Assembly (NCBI GenBank): GCA_944323585.1
Contig: CALUTA010000015.1
Location: 1 to 19,192, forward strand
From: Candidatus Gastranaerophilales bacterium
GTDB lineage: Bacteria; Cyanobacteriota; Vampirovibrionia; Gastranaerophilales; Gastranaerophilaceae
Direction of reading: 5' to 3'
DNA length: 19,192 nucleotides
Positions within the stretch are counted from its first letter, which is position 1, and the number at the start of each line of letters is the position of its first letter. The notes under the pieces were generated by a model, which did no database searches, was not told the DNA's origin, and was given only the letters and a program-made list of their open reading frames with translations. Shown here piece after piece: positions 13,145-19,192 of the stretch. Both the position numbers and the translations under genes were made by a program.

Positions 13145-14134
13145 TTATGCAACTCCGGCTTTCAAAAGGTCGTGGATGTGGATTACACCGATAGGTTTAT
13201 GGCTTTCGTCAACTACGGCAAGAGCTGTGATTGAATATTTTTCCATCAAATTAAGCGCACTTGCCCCGTATGAATCGGCTGAAATACACTTCGGATTTTC
13301 TGTCATGACATTTTTGATAATAAGATTTGAGGTGTCATGGTATTTAAGAAGGGTTCTTCGGATGTCGCCGTCAGTGAGGACACCTGTTAAGACACCGTTG
13401 TTGTCTAATATCATTGCCATACCGAGTTTGTAATTTGTAATAAGTTCAATAACGTCTGTGAATTTGTCATTTTCGTGTGCAATCGGAAGCTTTTCTCTTT
13501 CAGAAAGCATAAGATCGGAAACTTTGTACAAGAAGCCTTTGCCTAGAGCACCGGACGGGTGGAAGATGAGAAAATCTTCTTCTGAAAAGCCTCTTTTTTT
13601 CAATAGACATACAGCAAGAGCGTCACCCATTGCAAGGGTGGCTGTTGTACTTGCTGTCGGTGCTTTATTAAGCGGGCATGCTTCACGTTCTACTGAAATA
13701 TCAAGGGTTACGTCGCTGGCATGCGAAAGTGTGGAATTCAGATTCCCTGTCATGCCTATCATAATTACCCCGAAACGTTTAATCAAAGGCAAAAGGTTCA
13801 AAAGTTCTTGAGTTTCTCCGCTGTTTGAAATAGCGATTATTACGTCATTTCTTGTGATTATCCCTGAGTCGCCGTGGGTGCTTTCTGCAGGGTGAAGAAA
13901 GTATGCCGGTGTCCCTGTAGAAGAAAGAGTTGCCGCTATTTTTCTTCCAATGAGCCCTGATTTGCCCATACCTGTTACGATTACTCTGCCTTTACAGTTG
14001 TAAAGGTATTCTATAGCTTTATCAAATTCTTCGCCAATATTGTTTTTTAATCTCAATATTGAATTTGCTTCTATTGTCAAAACTTCTTTTGCAAGTTCAT
14101 TAATATTAACTGCTTCTGCCATTGCAATACCCAT
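13145..14134 (-). CDS. kdsD: D-arabinose 5-phosphate isomerase (KdsD/KpsF family)
   Basis: A 329-aa enzyme that converts ribulose 5-phosphate to arabinose 5-phosphate, the precursor for Kdo. The N-terminal SIS domain (~35-190) shows VTGMGKSGLIGRKIAATLSS, HPAESTHGDSGI and ISNSGETQE. Two C-terminal CBS domains (~205-265 and ~270-326) are indicated by LMLS...GMAMILDNNGVLTGVLTDGDIRR and ENPKCISA...ALAVVDESHKPIGVIHIHDLL. The start at 14134 has AAAGG 8 nt upstream; an internal Met at residue 5 is the alternative. It opens the kdsD-kdsC-queD-uppP operon. Its presence implies that the cell makes Kdo and hence a lipopolysaccharide-type outer membrane. Confidence 0.96.
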   Translation of the reverse strand: MGIAMAEAVNINELAKEVLTIEANSILRLKNNIGEEFDKAIEYLYNCKGRVIVTGMGKSGLIGRKIAATLSSTGTPAYFLHPAESTHGDSGIITRNDVIIAISNSGETQELLNLLPLIKRFGVIMIGMTGNLNSTLSHASDVTLDISVEREACPLNKAPTASTTATLAMGDALAVCLLKKRGFSEEDFLIFHPSGALGKGFLYKVSDLMLSEREKLPIAHENDKFTDVIELITNYKLGMAMILDNNGVLTGVLTDGDIRRTLLKYHDTSNLIIKNVMTENPKCISADSYGASALNLMEKYSITALAVVDESHKPIGVIHIHDLLKAGVA

Positions 14135-14165
14135 ATCTCTAACCTTTCATTTGTTTTCTTACCTG

Positions 14166-14171
14166 ATTATA
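14166..14171 (-). promoter_or_regulatory. Consensus -10 box for the kdsD operon
   Basis: A perfect TATAAT on the minus strand, 32 nt upstream of the kdsD start; transcription would start near 14159. The -35 position holds a poor hexamer that lies within the palindrome at 14189-14203, so an activator or repressor may act there. Confidence 0.5.
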
Positions 14172-14188
14172 CAATAAATATCATACAA

Positions 14189-14203
14189 ATGTATTAAATA
14201 CAT
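14189..14203. promoter_or_regulatory. Perfect palindrome ATGTATT-A-AATACAT, candidate operator
   Basis: A 15-nt perfect dyad in the 112-nt gap between the divergent kdsD operon and the 93-aa gene, overlapping the expected -35 of the kdsD promoter. AT-rich palindromes occur by chance in such DNA, so support is modest. Confidence 0.35.
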
Positions 14204-14246
14204 ATAAAATTTTAAAATATATTTAAAAAAATCCGACTTAATAGTT

Positions 14247-14528
14247 ATGAGTCAGGTTGGTTACAAAAATTTGGTTTACTTAAATTCCTCCAATCCTATA
14301 AATGCGGTGAAAGAGGTCAGGAAAGCTATAACAAAATCAGACATTCACGATTTAGAGGTGGATCTTTCGGGAATGAATTTGCTGGATGCTGTTAAAGTGC
14401 TGGCAATGACATCGTCTTATCTTTACCAAAAGCTGCCTGAAGAAAAATTAAGGTTTAGATTTATTTCGACTGATATAAAAAATATTATTTCCCAGTTGTC
14501 ATTAAAAAATCTGGAGATGGTTGTGTAA
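14247..14528 (+). CDS. Small protein of unknown function, possibly STAS-like
   Basis: A 93-aa protein, not recognised with certainty. The pattern strand (YKNLVYL), helix (NAVKEVRKAITK), strand (DLEVDLSGMNLLDA), helix (VKVLAMTSSYLYQKL), strand (LRFRFIST), helix (IKNIISQLS) and short strand (LEMVV) is compatible with a STAS-like fold, with D39-LSG at the position of the phosphorylatable loop. The loop has no clear Ser/Thr match beyond S41, so the call is structural only. No Shine-Dalgarno precedes ATG 14247, and no upstream in-frame start exists nearby. It is divergent from kdsD and followed by a repeat-rich gap. No anti-sigma or kinase gene is adjacent. Confidence 0.6.
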   Translation: MSQVGYKNLVYLNSSNPINAVKEVRKAITKSDIHDLEVDLSGMNLLDAVKVLAMTSSYLYQKLPEEKLRFRFISTDIKNIISQLSLKNLEMVV

Positions 14529-14585
14529 TTTGTTTTAGAACTTTTGTTGGGCTGAAAGCCAAACAAACTCTACTAAGAGTAAAAT

Positions 14586-14628
14586 GTCGGATTAGTAAAT
14601 CCGACCTGCTGCTGAAACAAGTTCAGCA
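14586..14628 (+). repeat. Two adjacent small palindromes of interspersed-repeat type
   Basis: GTCGGATT / AATCCGAC (8 bp, 4-nt loop, 14586-14605), then TGCTGAA / TTCAGCA (7 bp, 5-nt loop, 14610-14628) followed by TGAC. The second is of the TGCTGAAACAAGTTCAGCATGAC kind, a frequent intergenic repeat in several phyla (recalled). Confidence 0.55.
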
Positions 14629-14696
14629 TGACAAAATGGCTTTTATTTTCAGAAGATCCTTCGGCTGGCGCCTCCGGATGACAGGTTTGATAATCA

Positions 14697-14727
14697 GCTG
14701 GATTGCTTCGCTTGCGCTCGCAATGAC
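14697..14727 (+). repeat. Second copy of the GATTGCTTCGC...GCTCGCAATGAC element
   Basis: Matches 5661-5690 in the same orientation, differing by one inserted base and one shifted base in the centre (CTTGCGCTCG versus CTTCGCTCG). Two copies 9 kb apart show it to be dispersed. Confidence 0.8.
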
Positions 14728-14900
14728 GAATATTCCCACTCCCGCAGTGAGAGGTTAAGAAAAGCCTGATTATTTTGTTTCGCTCAGAGTGGCATTTGTG
14801 TATCTAAAGAGATAATTACGTTTTTGATACTGTTTTGATTTTGAACATGTTTGTATTATGATGAGCCTGTTATATGTTACAATTAAGAGGGGAGGTATAA

Positions 14901-16226
14901 ATGGAACTCTTACACAGCATAGTGCAGGCGCACAGTGTTGCGATTTCTGCTGCAATTCTGATTGTGGCTTACATTTTTATTGCTCTTGAAAAAATTCCGA
15001 AAGTGACAATCGCACTTTTGGGAGGTGCAATTACGATTATTCTCGGTCTTGTAAGCCAGTCAAAAACTTTAGATGGAGGGCTTGATCCTCATTATTTTAT
15101 TAATTTCGTAGATTTTAATGTAATTTTCCTTCTGGTTTCAATGATGATTATCGTAAGTATTGCCACGAAAAGCGGTATGTTTAACTGGATTGCAAACCAG
15201 TTTTTGAAACTTACGAAAGGACATCCGGTCGGTGTTTTGCTGGTATTAGGTGCCTTTACTGCTTTTGCTTCGGCATTTTTAGATAACGTAACGACGGTAA
15301 TTCTTGTAATGCCTGTTACTTTCTTTATTGCTGACAAACTAGGAATCAATCCGGTGCCGTATCTTTTGACGGAAGTTTTTGCGTCAAACATCGGCGGAAC
15401 CGCCACTCTTATCGGTGATCCTCCGAATATTATTATCGGAAGTGCAGCAGGACTTTCATTTATGGATTTTGTCAATGAATTGACTCCGATTATTGTTGTG
15501 ATTATGATTGTTGTTCTTGCTATTTTGTGGTTGTTCTTTAGAAAAGAACTTCACACAACTCCGGAAAGAATGGCTGAAGTCGCAAATCTTGACAATTCAA
15601 AAACGATTACAGATTTTCCTCTTATGTTGAGAAGCGGAATTGTTCTGGTTCTTGTGATTTTGGGCTTTATTTTCCATGATGTTACTCACATTGAAACCTG
15701 CGTAACTGCAATGCTTGGCGCCAGCTTTTTGCTCTTGTTTGAAAAACCGAAAGCTATTTTTGAAGAAGTTGAATGGAATACAATATTCTTCTTTATCGGT
15801 TTGTTTATTATTATCGGCGGTTTGGAGGCTTCAGGCGGTATTGCTTTGATGGCAAAATGGATTTTGAATGTTACGGAAGGTTCTCAGGAAGCGACTGCTA
15901 TGATTATTCTCTGGGCTTCAGGGTTCATAAGCGGTGTTATTGATAATATTCCGTATACAGCCACAATGACTCCGATGCTTCTGGAAATCGAAAAATTCAT
16001 GGGAGCTGAATACACATATCCTTTGTGGTGGTGTTTGTCTTTGGGAGCGTGTCTAGGCGGAAACATGACGATTATCGGTGCTGCCGCTAACGTTATTGTA
16101 TCAGAAACTTCAGCCCATCACGGACATAAAATAACCTTTATGCAATTCCTGAAATACGGTGTTGTTGTAATGATAACTTCATTAATCTTAAGTACAATTT
16201 ATATCTGGCTGAGATTTTTACATTAA
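14901..16226 (+). CDS. ArsB/NhaD-type (ion transporter superfamily) sodium/proton antiporter-like protein
   Basis: A 441-aa polytopic membrane protein with about 11-12 hydrophobic segments. The family's inverted-repeat architecture is clear. Repeat one has AFLDNVTTVILVMP (125-138) and NIGGTATLIGDPPNIIIGSAAG (163-184). Repeat two has GVIDNIPYTATMTPM (345-359) and LGGNMTIIGAAANVI (385-399). The Asp-Asn pairs D128-N129 and D348-N349 occupy the transport core. This pattern is shared by NhaD antiporters, ArsB arsenite pumps and the P-protein; COG1055 is the best broad label. No arsenic genes are nearby, so a sodium/proton or organic-anion role is more likely than arsenite export. GGGGAGG at 14889-14895 fixes the start. 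It is followed by the terminator-like hairpin at 16257-16309. Confidence 0.85.
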   Translation: MELLHSIVQAHSVAISAAILIVAYIFIALEKIPKVTIALLGGAITIILGLVSQSKTLDGGLDPHYFINFVDFNVIFLLVSMMIIVSIATKSGMFNWIANQFLKLTKGHPVGVLLVLGAFTAFASAFLDNVTTVILVMPVTFFIADKLGINPVPYLLTEVFASNIGGTATLIGDPPNIIIGSAAGLSFMDFVNELTPIIVVIMIVVLAILWLFFRKELHTTPERMAEVANLDNSKTITDFPLMLRSGIVLVLVILGFIFHDVTHIETCVTAMLGASFLLLFEKPKAIFEEVEWNTIFFFIGLFIIIGGLEASGGIALMAKWILNVTEGSQEATAMIILWASGFISGVIDNIPYTATMTPMLLEIEKFMGAEYTYPLWWCLSLGACLGGNMTIIGAAANVIVSETSAHHGHKITFMQFLKYGVVVMITSLILSTIYIWLRFLH

Positions 16227-16256
16227 TAAACCGTACTGACAAAAGTCGGATGTATA

Positions 16257-16309
16257 AAAAATTCCCGTTGTTTATCATCAATTAGTGAATTAATAACGGG
16301 GATTTTTTT
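16257..16309 (+). terminator. Terminator-like hairpin ending at the dehydrogenase start codon
   Basis: Arm 16257-16269 (AAAAATTCCCGTT) pairs with 16295-16307 (AACGGGGATTTTT), 13 bp with one U-G, around a 25-nt loop. It ends in seven T (16303-16309), and base 16310 is the A of the next ATG. It can end the transporter transcript. It also sequesters the only Shine-Dalgarno-like sequence (GGGG, 16298-16301) of the following gene. Confidence 0.7.
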
Positions 16310-17323
16310 ATGAAAAAAATAATATTTTTTGATGTTCAGGATTATGAGGTTGAATTTTTAACTTCAGCCTGTCACGGTAAATTTGAGTTTGAAATTGTAA
16401 AAGAATCTTTGAATGATTTGTACGATTTGACAGAACCTCAAAAGCAGGCGGAGATTATTTCTTGTTTTACGACTTCAAGGGTTACAAAATCTATTCTGGA
16501 AAAGTTCAGGAATTTAAAGTTGATTGCATTGAGATCTGTAGGGTTTAATCATATTGATATTGATTATTGTAAAGAAAAAGGAATTTATGTTGAAAATACT
16601 CCGAATTACGGGAATATGACGGTTGCAGAATTTGCTTTTGCGCTGCTTTTGGATGTGACAAGAAAAGTGACATTTTCATTTGATGATTTAAAAAAGGCGC
16701 TTATAAATCCGCTTAAAACTACAGGTGTTGAATTATTTGGCAAAACAATAGGAATTGTAGGCCTCGGCGCAATAGGGGCGGAAATGGCAAGGATTTCGCA
16801 TGGTGTCGGGCTGAAAATTCTCGGGTTTGATATTAAGGAAAGAGCGGATTTGAAAGAAAAATTCTGCGTTGAATACACGGACTTTGAAACGCTTGTAAGA
16901 TGTTCTGATTTTATTTCGCTTCACTCACCTCTGACAAAAGATAACTATCATTTGTTCAACAAAGATATTTTTGAAATGATGAAGCCTTCTGCTTTTATCA
17001 TAAACACAGCAAGAGGCGAATTGATTGATACACAGGCACTTTACAATGCTCTTGCCGATAAAAAAATTGCAGGTGCAGGGCTGGATGTTTTAGAAAGCGA
17101 GGAAACTCTGACAGATCCGGATTTTCTGGTTGATATCGGCAGAATGACAACGCAGTCTTTGCAGAAAACAGTTTTGAACAACAGTCTTTTAAAACTGGAT
17201 AATGTAATAATAACCCCTCATATTGCTTACGATACACACGAGGCAATCAACAGAATTTTGAATACGGCAATTGAAAATATTTCAGCGTTTGAAGAAGGTA
17301 AAATTCAGAATAATGTTTATTAA
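16310..17323 (+). CDS. D-isomer 2-hydroxyacid dehydrogenase, D-lactate dehydrogenase-like
   Basis: A 337-aa NAD-dependent oxidoreductase reducing a 2-keto acid, likely pyruvate, to the D-hydroxy acid in the cytoplasm. The Rossmann nucleotide site is GIVGLGAIGAEMA (148-160). Catalytic residues are R235 in NTARGELID, E264 in GLDVLESEE and H304 in TPHIAYDT. The N-terminal RSVGFNHIDID and NTPNYGNMTVAEFAFALLL are typical of the D-LDH branch. The length is normal. In a fermentative gut organism D-lactate production is plausible, but 3-phosphoglycerate and other 2-keto acids cannot be excluded from sequence. The start ATG follows a terminator-like T-run directly; the GGGG nine bases upstream is a poor ribosome binding site inside a hairpin arm, pointing to conditional expression. 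Confidence 0.9.
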   Translation: MKKIIFFDVQDYEVEFLTSACHGKFEFEIVKESLNDLYDLTEPQKQAEIISCFTTSRVTKSILEKFRNLKLIALRSVGFNHIDIDYCKEKGIYVENTPNYGNMTVAEFAFALLLDVTRKVTFSFDDLKKALINPLKTTGVELFGKTIGIVGLGAIGAEMARISHGVGLKILGFDIKERADLKEKFCVEYTDFETLVRCSDFISLHSPLTKDNYHLFNKDIFEMMKPSAFIINTARGELIDTQALYNALADKKIAGAGLDVLESEETLTDPDFLVDIGRMTTQSLQKTVLNNSLLKLDNVIITPHIAYDTHEAINRILNTAIENISAFEEGKIQNNVY

Positions 17324-17352
17324 TAAATGTAAAAAATCTTAAAGTTTTATCA

Positions 17353-17381
17353 TTCCTAATCCGTAAACGGGAATAGGAAGG
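17353..17381 (+). promoter_or_regulatory. Hairpin that includes most of the Shine-Dalgarno of the TPR gene
   Basis: TTCCTAAT-CCGT (17353-17364) pairs with ACGG-GAATAGGAA (17367-17379), 11 bp with one mismatch and one bulge and an AA loop. The ribosome binding site AGGAAGG (17375-17381) has five of its seven bases in the 3' arm. No T-run follows, so this is not a terminator. Confidence 0.4.
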
Positions 17382-17386
17382 TTAGA

Positions 17387-18685
17387 ATGACAGAGAATTT
17401 TATTGTTGAAAATCAGGAAATAGATTATTATATCTCTCCTTTAAACGGATTATGGATGTGGTTTAAGCTGCAGCGTGTTATTAAATCAGGCAAGGCTACC
17501 TCTATGACATATAATAATCTTGCGGAAATTTGTCAATGGTACGGATTTTACAAAAAAGCCCGTAAATATGTACTTAAAGCTTTACGAATGAACAAAAATA
17601 ATGCTCTTGCATATATCACATTAGGGAATTTAAAAGATTTTGATGCAGGCAAAAAATACTTTTTAAAGGCGCTTAAAATAGGCAGCCGCTATGATTATCA
17701 GGCTCTGGCGTATCTTGCAGTGTACGAAAGAGATAATTATAAAGAAGCAGTTGTTTATTATAAAAGATTTTTTGAATGTCAGAGTGACGATGCGGGTTAT
17801 GTTTACTGGCGGGCATTATTAAATGTTTCTTTTTTTAATATCGGTGCGGCAGTTAAAGATTTGCCGCTGCTGTTTAAAAAAATAATAAATGAAAGACTAT
17901 ACATTCCGATTTCGTCGATGGGGTGTCTGCTGTTTGCAATCCTTTGGAACGGGGCATTAGAGTTGTGCTTTCGTGAAAATTTTATTGTTGCAAGAGCAAC
18001 AATGCTGCTGAATTCAGACAGTGAAAAAGAAGCTGTTGATATGATTTTTAACGCAGCATCAAAAGGTAAAAATAAAAAACATATAGAAAATTGTTACTAC
18101 TCCCTGCTGAATTTCTATTTTGACCGCAAAGAATACAAAAAATGTATTGATATAGCAAACAAAATTCTGATAAAAGAAAAATTTGAAGGAGCTTTCATAT
18201 ATAAAATAAGGTCTTATGTGGAGCTTGAAGAATATGATAAAGCTATTGAGCTTATGAAAACGGTAAAAGAAAACTATAAAATTAATTACAGCTTATGGGG
18301 TGATTTTGATATTGGAGTTGTGTATTATAGAATGAAGGATTATGATAATGCGCTTAAGTATTTTAACAAACGGATAATGTCAAATCAGGATCCGGAAGCC
18401 TTAGGCTATAAAGGGATATGTCTGGAGGAGTCATACTGCTACGAAGAAGCTATAAAAGCCTATCAGCGGAGTCTTGAATATAAACAGGATGACCGCTGGT
18501 ATTATCGAATAGCAAACCTTTATTACAGGATGAATGATTACGAAGAAGCTCTTGAGAACATAAACAGAAGCCTTATTCTGTGCAAAGATTCTTACAATTA
18601 CAATCTTAAAGGCGATATTCTGACTTCTCTTAAGCGTATTAAAGAGGCCCGTGCATGCTATAAGAAGGCTGAGGGGCTGGAATAA
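17387..18685 (+). CDS. Tetratricopeptide-repeat protein
   Basis: A 432-aa protein built of TPR helices. Clear repeat units include YNNLAEICQWYGFYKKARKYVLKALRMNKNN (42-72), ALAYLAVYERDNYKEAVVYYKRFFE (106-130), YEEAIKAYQRSLEYKQDD and YEEALENINRSLIL near the end. Tyr, Ala and Gly fall at the usual TPR packing positions. A hydrophobic stretch at ~172-193 (YIPISSMGCLLFAILWNGALEL) interrupts the repeats and might be a membrane segment or a buried helix. There is no signal peptide. Such proteins are scaffolds, and no partner can be read from sequence. AGGAAGG five bases upstream sets the start. It is 63 nt after the dehydrogenase and its stop codon abuts that of the convergent MCE gene with no gap. 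Confidence 0.9.
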   Translation: MTENFIVENQEIDYYISPLNGLWMWFKLQRVIKSGKATSMTYNNLAEICQWYGFYKKARKYVLKALRMNKNNALAYITLGNLKDFDAGKKYFLKALKIGSRYDYQALAYLAVYERDNYKEAVVYYKRFFECQSDDAGYVYWRALLNVSFFNIGAAVKDLPLLFKKIINERLYIPISSMGCLLFAILWNGALELCFRENFIVARATMLLNSDSEKEAVDMIFNAASKGKNKKHIENCYYSLLNFYFDRKEYKKCIDIANKILIKEKFEGAFIYKIRSYVELEEYDKAIELMKTVKENYKINYSLWGDFDIGVVYYRMKDYDNALKYFNKRIMSNQDPEALGYKGICLEESYCYEEAIKAYQRSLEYKQDDRWYYRIANLYYRMNDYEEALENINRSLILCKDSYNYNLKGDILTSLKRIKEARACYKKAEGLE

Positions 18686-19192
18686 TTACCGGTTCGGAAC
18701 CTTAGGGCTGCAGTTTTTGTAGCATTTGTTTTTGACAGGTTTGCCGAATATCAGCCTTAAGCCTCCGAAATTCTGAGATAACGTTGTTCTTAAGCCTGAA
18801 GTAATTTCTGCAATGTTGCAGGTGATGACCTGTGCATTAGAAATTGTCTTTGCTATGTCCGGCGAATTTTTATTGAGATCATTTGTAAAAATATTGATGT
18901 TTTTAGTTATTCCGTCAAGATTGTCGGTTGTGATAACTGCATTTGATGAGGTTTTGTCAAAATTGGTGAAAGTATTTTGAAGCTGCTGCTGGTTTATTGC
19001 ACTGTTAAGTTTGAATGCAAAAACACGCAGGCTGTCTGACATTCTTGCAAGGTTGCCTGTCATAATTTTAATGGAGGGTCTGTTTTCATTTACTGTTGCC
19101 GTCAAAGCATCCATAAGCTGAGTCAAAGCTTCACTTGTACCTTTAAGATTTTCTAAAAGCTCATTAATGTTGTTTGTAATTTTATCAAGATC
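18686..19192 (-). CDS. MCE/MlaD family protein, C-terminal part (5' truncated by window edge)
   Basis: 168 residues are visible and the frame is open to the window edge; the TTG at 19126 is internal, and the sequence before it (DLDKITNNINELLENLKGTS) continues the same helix. The visible part is the long amphipathic, Asn/Thr-rich alpha-helical tail that follows the MCE domain in MlaD-type substrate-binding proteins. It ends in FGGLRLIFGKPVKNK, a tail common in cyanobacterial MlaD proteins as I recall. The MCE domain itself would lie outside the window. These proteins sit in the periplasm anchored to the inner membrane and shuttle phospholipids to or from the outer membrane with an MlaEF-like ABC transporter. 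This fits the Kdo genes in implying an outer membrane. Its stop directly abuts the stop of the TPR gene. Confidence 0.75.
   Translation of the reverse strand, partial: DLDKITNNINELLENLKGTSEALTQLMDALTATVNENRPSIKIMTGNLARMSDSLRVFAFKLNSAINQQQLQNTFTNFDKTSSNAVITTDNLDGITKNINIFTNDLNKNSPDIAKTISNAQVITCNIAEITSGLRTTLSQNFGGLRLIFGKPVKNKCYKNCSPKVPNR

Larger units (their letters stand above)
14529..14900. other. 372-nt gene-free region with several interspersed palindromic elements
   Basis: No gene is seen. Elements in order: an 11-bp hairpin (14543-14567, one mismatch, no T-run); GTCGGATT/AATCCGAC (14586-14605); TGCTGAA/TTCAGCA (14610-14628); a fragment like GATCCTTCGGCTGGCGCC (14656-14673); and the GATTGCTTCGC element (14697-14727). 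The last ~130 nt before the transporter holds a TATTAT (14854-14859) that may be a -10, without a fitting -35. Confidence 0.65.

Noticed and set aside
14543..14567. Hairpin after the 93-aa gene as an intrinsic terminator
   Set aside because: An 11-bp stem with one mismatch exists, but no T-run follows on either strand.
14901..16226. Arsenite efflux pump ArsB as a specific call
   Set aside because: The fold is shared by NhaD and P-protein transporters, and no ars genes are near, so only the superfamily is supported.

Overview
The window is AT-rich and densely coded. It looks like a gut-type non-photosynthetic cyanobacterial relative (Candidatus Melainabacteria / Gastranaerophilales). This assignment is an inference from three things: the prepilin N-terminus of the type KAFTMAEVLITLG, which I recall as very common in that group; several lineage-restricted-looking proteins with no recognisable family; and a Gram-negative-type envelope gene set (Kdo synthesis, UppP, MCE/MlaD). 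No 16S rRNA or other decisive marker is present. Nothing here looks like a prophage, a CRISPR array or an intact insertion sequence.

Layout, left (1-5360). The 3' part of glutamine-dependent NAD+ synthetase is followed by an MBL-fold hydrolase whose promoter suggests a leaderless mRNA. Next is a minus-strand prepilin-like gene divergent from a small XRE regulator. The 97-nt gap between these two holds two copies of TACGTA-N7-TACGTA. The rpmI-rplT ribosomal pair follows, with its own consensus promoter, a leader hairpin and a strong terminator. Then come two small unknown proteins (one with three Cys, one with a single membrane segment), yajQ, and the convergent panD.

Middle (5361-14134, almost all minus strand). 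A 580-nt gene-free stretch is a mosaic of short palindromic interspersed repeats. Upstream of it in transcription order is a tightly coupled three-gene operon: a 340-aa membrane protein, an 873-aa membrane protein and a divergent cytoplasmic GH13-type glycosidase. The two membrane proteins appear to share a diverged module. A second minus-strand operon, kdsD-kdsC-queD-uppP, encodes Kdo precursor synthesis, a 6-pyruvoyl-tetrahydropterin-synthase-family enzyme and undecaprenyl diphosphate recycling.

Right (14135-19192). An intergenic palindrome separates kdsD from a divergent 93-aa STAS-like protein. A second repeat mosaic (about 370 nt) precedes an ArsB/NhaD-type transporter. A terminator-like hairpin then runs straight into the start codon of a D-2-hydroxyacid dehydrogenase gene. 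A TPR protein follows, whose Shine-Dalgarno lies partly in a hairpin arm. The window ends in the C-terminal part of a minus-strand MCE/MlaD-type protein that abuts the TPR gene stop-to-stop.

The most interesting points are the paired TACGTA operators shared by a prepilin gene and an XRE regulator, the unknown membrane-protein/GH13 operon with an internal paralogous module, and the hairpin fused to the dehydrogenase start codon.
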